Shown here piece after piece: positions 59,340-64,000 of a stretch of DNA of 64,000 nt. Location: NCBI RefSeq assembly GCF_964340395.1, contig NC_135567.1, positions 2,404,109 to 2,468,108 on the forward strand, read 5' to 3'. Position 1 is the stretch's first letter. Each line of letters starts with the position of its first letter. The position numbers and the translations under genes are program-made. The notes beneath the pieces were generated by a model. It saw nothing but the letters and a program-made list of their open reading frames with translations. It did no database searches and was not told where the DNA came from. Source of the DNA: Glandiceps talaboti. Its lineage: Eukaryota; Hemichordata; Enteropneusta; Spengelidae.

Positions 59340-59439
59340 TGAGCTCAAGCATTCAGACAGACTGGTCAGTTTCTCCAGCCTGGGGAGTTGGGGGTGGTCA
59401 GTGTTTTTTTCCATTGGGCGGACAAAAAGTCACTGACCC

Positions 59440-60010
59440 CCATGAATAGTTTGATAGCATCTTGCCAGTAAGCTGTAAAGGGAAGAGCTTTGAGACTGGG
59501 ATATGTCCACCTCTTGTGTGAGTGTATGTGTATGGGCTGGGGGGGGGGGGGCTTCTAGGGGGTCACAGACACTGTCAGACAATAATTTACAAGCTTTACA
59601 AGACAGTTCTAACATGTGAAAAGCAACTACATAAGGTTGAAACATTTTTAAAATAAAGTTTTCATAGCATCTTAAACAGTAAGCGGTGGAGGAAAGAACT
59701 TTAATTTGAGACTGGGACATGTCTACCTCTTATGGGGGGAGGGGGTTCTAGCTGGTCTCCCTCTAGAAGCCCTGGTATATTTTTACTCTTAAAGCCAATT
59801 TTCTGGCTATTCACAGACACTTTCAGACAATAATTTGCAAGCTTTACAGGTTCTAACATGTAAAAAGCAACCACATATGGTTGAAACGTTTTTGAAATAA
59901 AGTTCCATAGCATCTTGACAGTAAGAAGTGGAGGAAAGAACTTTGATTTGAGACTGGGACATGTGTACCCCTTATGGGGGTCCTAGGGGGTCTCCCCTAG
60001 AGGCTTTTGA
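59440..60010. repeat. Imperfect 210-243-bp tandem repeat (three units)
   Basis: (C/G)ATAGCATCTT recurs at about 59453, 59663 and 59906. Each time it is followed by a CAGTAAG segment, GAGACTGGGA(T/C)ATGT and a G-rich GG(G)TC stretch. Two units share CAGACAATAATTT(A/G)CAAGCTTTAC. Confidence 0.75.
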
Positions 60011-60744
60011 AGGTTTTTTTACCAATTTTGGTGAATATTATTGTTGGGTTAACAAATGAGTAGCCTCTGGGGTGAGATAGTCCAAGGGGTTTCACCCCTG
60101 GCAGATCTGGAGTTATTTGATTCTATTTAGGCAATTTTTAGGTTATTCATAGCCTCTGAGGTAATATTGCCAAGCTTTGAACTTTTTCAATAAGTTTTCC
60201 ATGTTATAAAAGTGGGCCTGTAACATTGGTATAGGGGCATTGATATTGCATGTATAGTAAAATCACTGGTATATTAGAGTACTTTAGGATGTAATACCTC
60301 GTGTACAATAGAAACTTGAATTTGATTACTTTGTAGTGTCGATACATGTAGTGTCCGAAATAAGAAGTATATTCATCCCTACTAACTAATTCATACTGAA
60401 GAGACTAGAACAATTTAGATTAAGTTCTTTTATATATTCTTTTATAAACTATCCAATAGTATGAAGATTACCATTACCTTCAAGTTCACTTTTGCCCCAA
60501 AATGCAAGATAAGTGAAGCACTGATTGTGAAACAGCCAAACATTTACATGGCATGTTCTGTAACTAGTGTGGTAGCTAGGTGATACATGTATGTGTATAA
60601 TTTTATGTTTGAACCCTTACCTGAAGTAATATTTAAAAAATTTATGAAAGAAACAGAGACAAGAAAAATATATATATGTACCACAGGCCAACGGAACTTA
60701 CTGGTCCCTGACATGTGTTTGAAAATGTTTGTCATGATCTGACA
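60011..60744. other. No gene seen
   Basis: AT-rich DNA without recognisable features. Confidence 0.5.
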
Positions 60745-60910
60745 AGTGTCCTGGTTGGAGAGGTACTGGCAGGTTGAACAGTACACTCGAACTTGTGCAT
60801 CATTTCCCTGCCAAGACATTTTTTTTTCTAGTAGCAGCAGTGTTGCAGCCAGCTTTTTCTCAGAGTGGAACATTGTGTCTCGAGACTTTCATTTTTCTGG
60901 GTCATCTTAT
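60745..60910 (+). pseudogene. hAT transposase C-terminal relic
   Basis: The frame reads ERYWQVEQ and then DIFFSSSSSVAASFFSEWN followed by IVSRDF. This resembles the hAT dimerisation domain (YWQ...YPxL...A.D...SSSVAxERxFS..GxIVSRxR). A neighbouring frame supplies a better match for the part between YWQVEQ and DIF, which implies frameshifts. It is short and decayed, and independent of the minus-strand gene at 61281-64000. Confidence 0.45.
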
Positions 60911-61280
60911 TTTTGTTTGTGTGGGACATCACAAAATTTATCATTACACCAAATGTACTAGTCTATAACAAACTCAATAAAACACTCATATATAACACAA
61001 TTACAGGTAAGTTTAATCCTGCACCAATCTTATTTCAGTGTTTACATACAAATGTGAAAACTGATTAGAGTGGAGTCATATTTTCTATAACTACAGCTGA
61101 CTAACTGTTGTTCATTGTTACTGTCAATCATTGTCAATGTACTGTTCAAGACTTGATGAGTTCATGAACTCATGATGGTTACTTTGATAATTGTATCACT
61201 GACTTTTGATAAACATATCTCTCTCCAACGTGATGTCTGTTTAATTGTTAAAACAATTGCTGACTGATTATCTTTGTGAA
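60911..61280. other. No gene seen
   Basis: Spacer between the hAT relic and the 3' end of the minus-strand hAT-like gene. Confidence 0.5.
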
Positions 61281-61870
61281 TTATCCACAGTAAAGCATAG
61301 ACCCTACACAAAAAGTCACTATTTTTTTCTCTATGTGTCTTTGTTTTGCTGTTTTCCATTCTTTAAGAGCCTCCTTGAATGGGAACATGTCAATCAGTGG
61401 TCCCTCAGCTGAGATCAGTGATAAGACTTCCAGTCTATCAGGTTCAAGTCTATTTTGAATGTTTGTTTTGATCTTATTCTGAATGGAAAACCCGCGTTCA
61501 CAATCTGCTGTTTGGATAGGCAATATAAGAGTTATTTTAGCAAGCTTTACCAAGTTCGGAAACTGGTCTCTATGATAAATATACATCAGTTTCCACAATG
61601 TAGCCATCTTATCGCGTGGGTATAACTTTGACAACACAAGTTCTTTGGCGGTTGCCCATTCACGCATTACACACGCTGGATCCACTGTGCGATCTACAAC
61701 TGTATCATTGCCGCGTGTTTTAGTTTCCCAGAAGTGGTTTACTAATACTCCGATTTCTTGGTTTCCATATTCAGTAAGTTCATCTTTGGACAAAAATGAT
61801 AGCGGCCGCATGGCTAGAACAGCGAATGCATTTATTAACTCGGTTGATTGTTGAGGAAATCTCTCACTTA
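61281..61870 (-). pseudogene. hAT-like (ZNF862/ZBED-type) transposase, 3' half
   Basis: About 195 codons to the stop at 61281. LAKITLILPIQTADCERGFS, then IKTNIQNRL, RLEVL and SAEGP, match the C-terminal dimerisation domain of hAT transposases of the ZNF862/KIAA1586-like type. In active elements this domain dimerises the cut-and-paste enzyme. The reading frame is broken at 61870 by a 1820-bp insertion. Upstream, GTPPPHTHTH-type residues are transposon sequence, not part of the protein. The other half lies at 63694-64000 in a compatible frame. It is disrupted, so it is probably non-functional here unless the insertion is spliced out. Confidence 0.85.
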
Positions 61871-63249
61871 GGCTGCTTTCACAAAAACTTGTTCGGGGGG
61901 GGGGGGACTTGAAAATATATGGATAGTGTGTGTGTGTGTGGGGGGGGGGGGTACCTGAAAAAAATGTTATGGGTTGTAGGGGGGGGGGGGGTACCTGAAA
62001 ATAAATTGACATCATGACTTTTCAGACATGGGAAAATAAGCTTTTAAAATGTTGGTCTTCCCTTTTCAACAACAACAACAACAACAACAACAGCAGCAGC
62101 AGCAGCTACAAACAACAGTTGCTCACAAATTAGTAAAATGAAAAACAAAAACAGTCAAATTTTAAATTTTCTTTTAAGAAACTGTTAATGTAATGATAAA
62201 TTGAAATGGGTGAATTGAGTGGTACAGATTGTTTTTTGTCTGAAAATATCAGTGTCTTTCATGTACACTACTATCTACTGAAATTTGGTTCATTTAATGT
62301 GTGAAATTACCTTTACACTGTACTGAAAATATTCTTTGTGACATGACTCTGTTTTGGTTTGTGGTTATCACAATGATATGTAACTTTTCCATGTAAATTC
62401 TTACTAGTATTAAATGACAGACAAATATGACAGACAACATTTTACATTTGCAGATCTTGGAAGTTAAAAAAAAAAAAAGAGTTGGAAAATGTTCATCTCA
62501 GCCTGCCATCAAAATGTAAAAGATGCACCTGCACTAAAACATACTTGACAAGTATCAAAAACGACTGTGCAAGGTATTTTTTCATCCTATAGATATGACT
62601 ATAATTTTCAACATAAACTTTTAATAACACATTCTAAATATTTCCTAAAATTAGCATATTGGCAACATCTGCTACATTTGAAACAGAAGACAATATCTCA
62701 CAAGCTGAGTTAACAGAGAAAAAGTAAAATAAGTTTTTTGCACATACTTTTCAACTTTGCATGAATATACTATTACTTGTAAATATAAAGATAAATTAAA
62801 CATTGACATAACTCTCAATATAAAGTTACCCTAAAGATATATGGCAGGAATGAGGTAGTGAACTGAAACAATATGAGCAAATACTCCAATATAGTCTCAA
62901 TAAACATTTTCATAAAGTAGTGTTTGCACAAACTGTGGAATATTTTTGGAATGCTTAAAACATATCTCTGTTAAAAACATATCTGAAGCAGCACATAATA
63001 ATAATAATAATAATAATACACAAACATACTCATTTAAAAAATTAACAAATAAATTATCTTTTCATGTCAATATTGCACTAGGCATTGTCAGTCGTAAATC
63101 ATCATCAACATCATTCAAATCATCATCATCCAAATCGTCATCTTCTTCCTCCTCTTCTAAAACATTACAAAGGAAAGACTGATATTCCACTTGATCTACT
63201 TGATTTATGTTTGAAAGGGTTCTCCATCTTCTCCTTTTTCTTCTTCTTC

Positions 63250-63303
<54 letters not shown>

Positions 63304-63690
63304 TTACAAGAGTTATTCAAAGTGTAATTTATTTACAAGTATATGTTTTTTGGAACGGCAATGCACTGGTTAACATAACATCATTTTGTTTTAACTGGTG
63401 TTTGTGTATATATATATACACAGTATACAAATTGATAATATATAAAATGGACAAAGTTGGGATTAAGTGTATTATGTACAGTTTTGTACTTGGTATGGAA
63501 TGTTAACGCACAGGAAGAGTATTCCAAAATTTTTTTTATTCGGGTAGGGGGTACTTGAAATATTTGGTGCTTTGGTAGGTGGGGGGGGGGGCTTGAAAAA
63601 TTTCGGAATATGGCAGGGGGGTACTTGAAAAAAAAATTAGGGTTTTACAAAAAATCCCCCCCCCCCTAACAAGTTTTTGTGAAAGCAGCC
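61871..63690. mobile_element. Non-autonomous DNA transposon (Harbinger-like MITE) in hAT gene
   Basis: The terminal inverted repeats begin GGCTGCTTTCACAAAAACTT and match perfectly for 23 bp (61871-61893 against 63668-63690), then differ by one base before long G/C runs. They are flanked by a TTA duplication (61868-61870 and 63691-63693), the target preferred by PIF/Harbinger elements. Both subterminal regions carry repeated G-run-plus-ACTTGAAA or ACCTGAAA motifs (61894-62000 and 63540-63665). The interior is AT-rich with (CAA)n/(CAG)n (62070-62105), (AAT)n (63000-63018) and (ATC)n (63247-63303). No transposase is seen. Superfamily assignment rests on TSD and ends only. Confidence 0.85.
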
Positions 63691-63693
63691 TTA

Positions 63694-64000
63694 GGTTTTC
63701 TAGGATGTTCTGAATAAAGTCACGCCTAAAGTTAGCGAAGTATTTTACCACATTAGGTGTTGTTTTAATGTCATGACCACAAACGACATACTTGTCAGTT
63801 TCCTTCATTTTCTCAAGATCAGAGAGAAATTTTCCGTTATCTGTAACTAATCCTTCTAACTGCGTAGTCGTAATTTGTAGTGAGGCTTGAACGATCGCTA
63901 TATCAATGTCTGATGCTTGAAATACTATACTGAGGTGAGTAAGGACAGAAATTACATCCATGAGTAGGTGTGTTGTAGCAATGAATTCATACTGATACGC
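63694..64000 (-). pseudogene. hAT-like transposase, 5' part (runs off window)
   Basis: The frame is open to the right edge. It starts within the protein (YQYEFIATTHLLMDVISVL), so the Met at 63961 is internal. LSIVFQASDIDIAIVQASL and YFANFRRDFIQNILENL are typical of the helical region upstream of the hAT dimerisation domain in ZNF862-like proteins. Removing the 61871-63690 insertion and one TTA joins ILENL directly in frame to SERFPQQ of the 3' half. The N-terminus and DDE residues lie beyond the window. Confidence 0.8.

Noticed and set aside
63085-63506. Ser/His/Ile-rich frames near the (ATC)n tract
   Set aside because: Triplet-repeat artefacts within the MITE-like insertion.

Overview
This is AT-rich, repeat-dominated animal genomic DNA, probably from a marine invertebrate. 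I cannot name the species. The evidence for an animal is an APE-type non-LTR retrotransposon whose ORF1 carries a 2A-like peptide, hAT and Ty3/gypsy relics, a 99-bp ankyrin exon with GT-AG borders, long simple repeats, and many short elements with tandem-repeat cores. I see no bacterial operons, no rRNA or tRNA genes and no CRISPR array.

Layout. 1-8913: satellite of a 56-bp unit with higher-order structure. 8914-13656: mostly unannotatable DNA with one well-supported host exon (a single ankyrin repeat, 12739-12837, + strand), a decayed reading frame (9167-9540) and a weak two-exon candidate (11162-11533). 13657-20140: dispersed repeats, here called families A (fragment), B, C and D, with a 17-bp minisatellite. 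20322-22748: a Helentron-like element (family I). 24553-25632: the 3' end of an RLE-type non-LTR element embedded in a (TGTA)n microsatellite. 26391-26575: a palindromic minisatellite. 27098-32131: an apparently full-length two-ORF non-LTR retrotransposon with an 11-bp target-site duplication. 33455-38448: more dispersed repeats. 38499-42969: satellite of a 46-bp unit. 44233-45080: long (TGTA)n. 45410-46635 and 51908-53860: family D. 49671-50640: broken Ty3/gypsy integrase. 53862-55697 and 57323-58445: two nearly complete family A elements with a 151-bp tandem core, the second nested in a family B copy. 61281-64000: a hAT-like transposase gene on the minus strand, split by a 1.82-kb MITE-like insertion and running off the right edge.

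The most coherent signal is that three families unrelated in sequence (A, D and I) share one architecture. Each has a 5' end TAG plus about 10 bp, an inverted copy of that sequence near the 3' end, then a hairpin and a short tail, with T on both sides of the insertion and a tandem-repeat core. This matches what is described for non-autonomous Helentrons (HINE/DINE-1-like). For family A the window also contains a matching empty site (near 15155), so the insertion boundary can be read directly.

Coding capacity that looks functional is limited to the retrotransposon at 27109-32120 and possibly the ankyrin exon. The other protein-like segments are truncated, frameshifted or interrupted. The very long minus-strand reading frames over 38.3-43.0 kb are artefacts of a stop-free 46-bp repeat.
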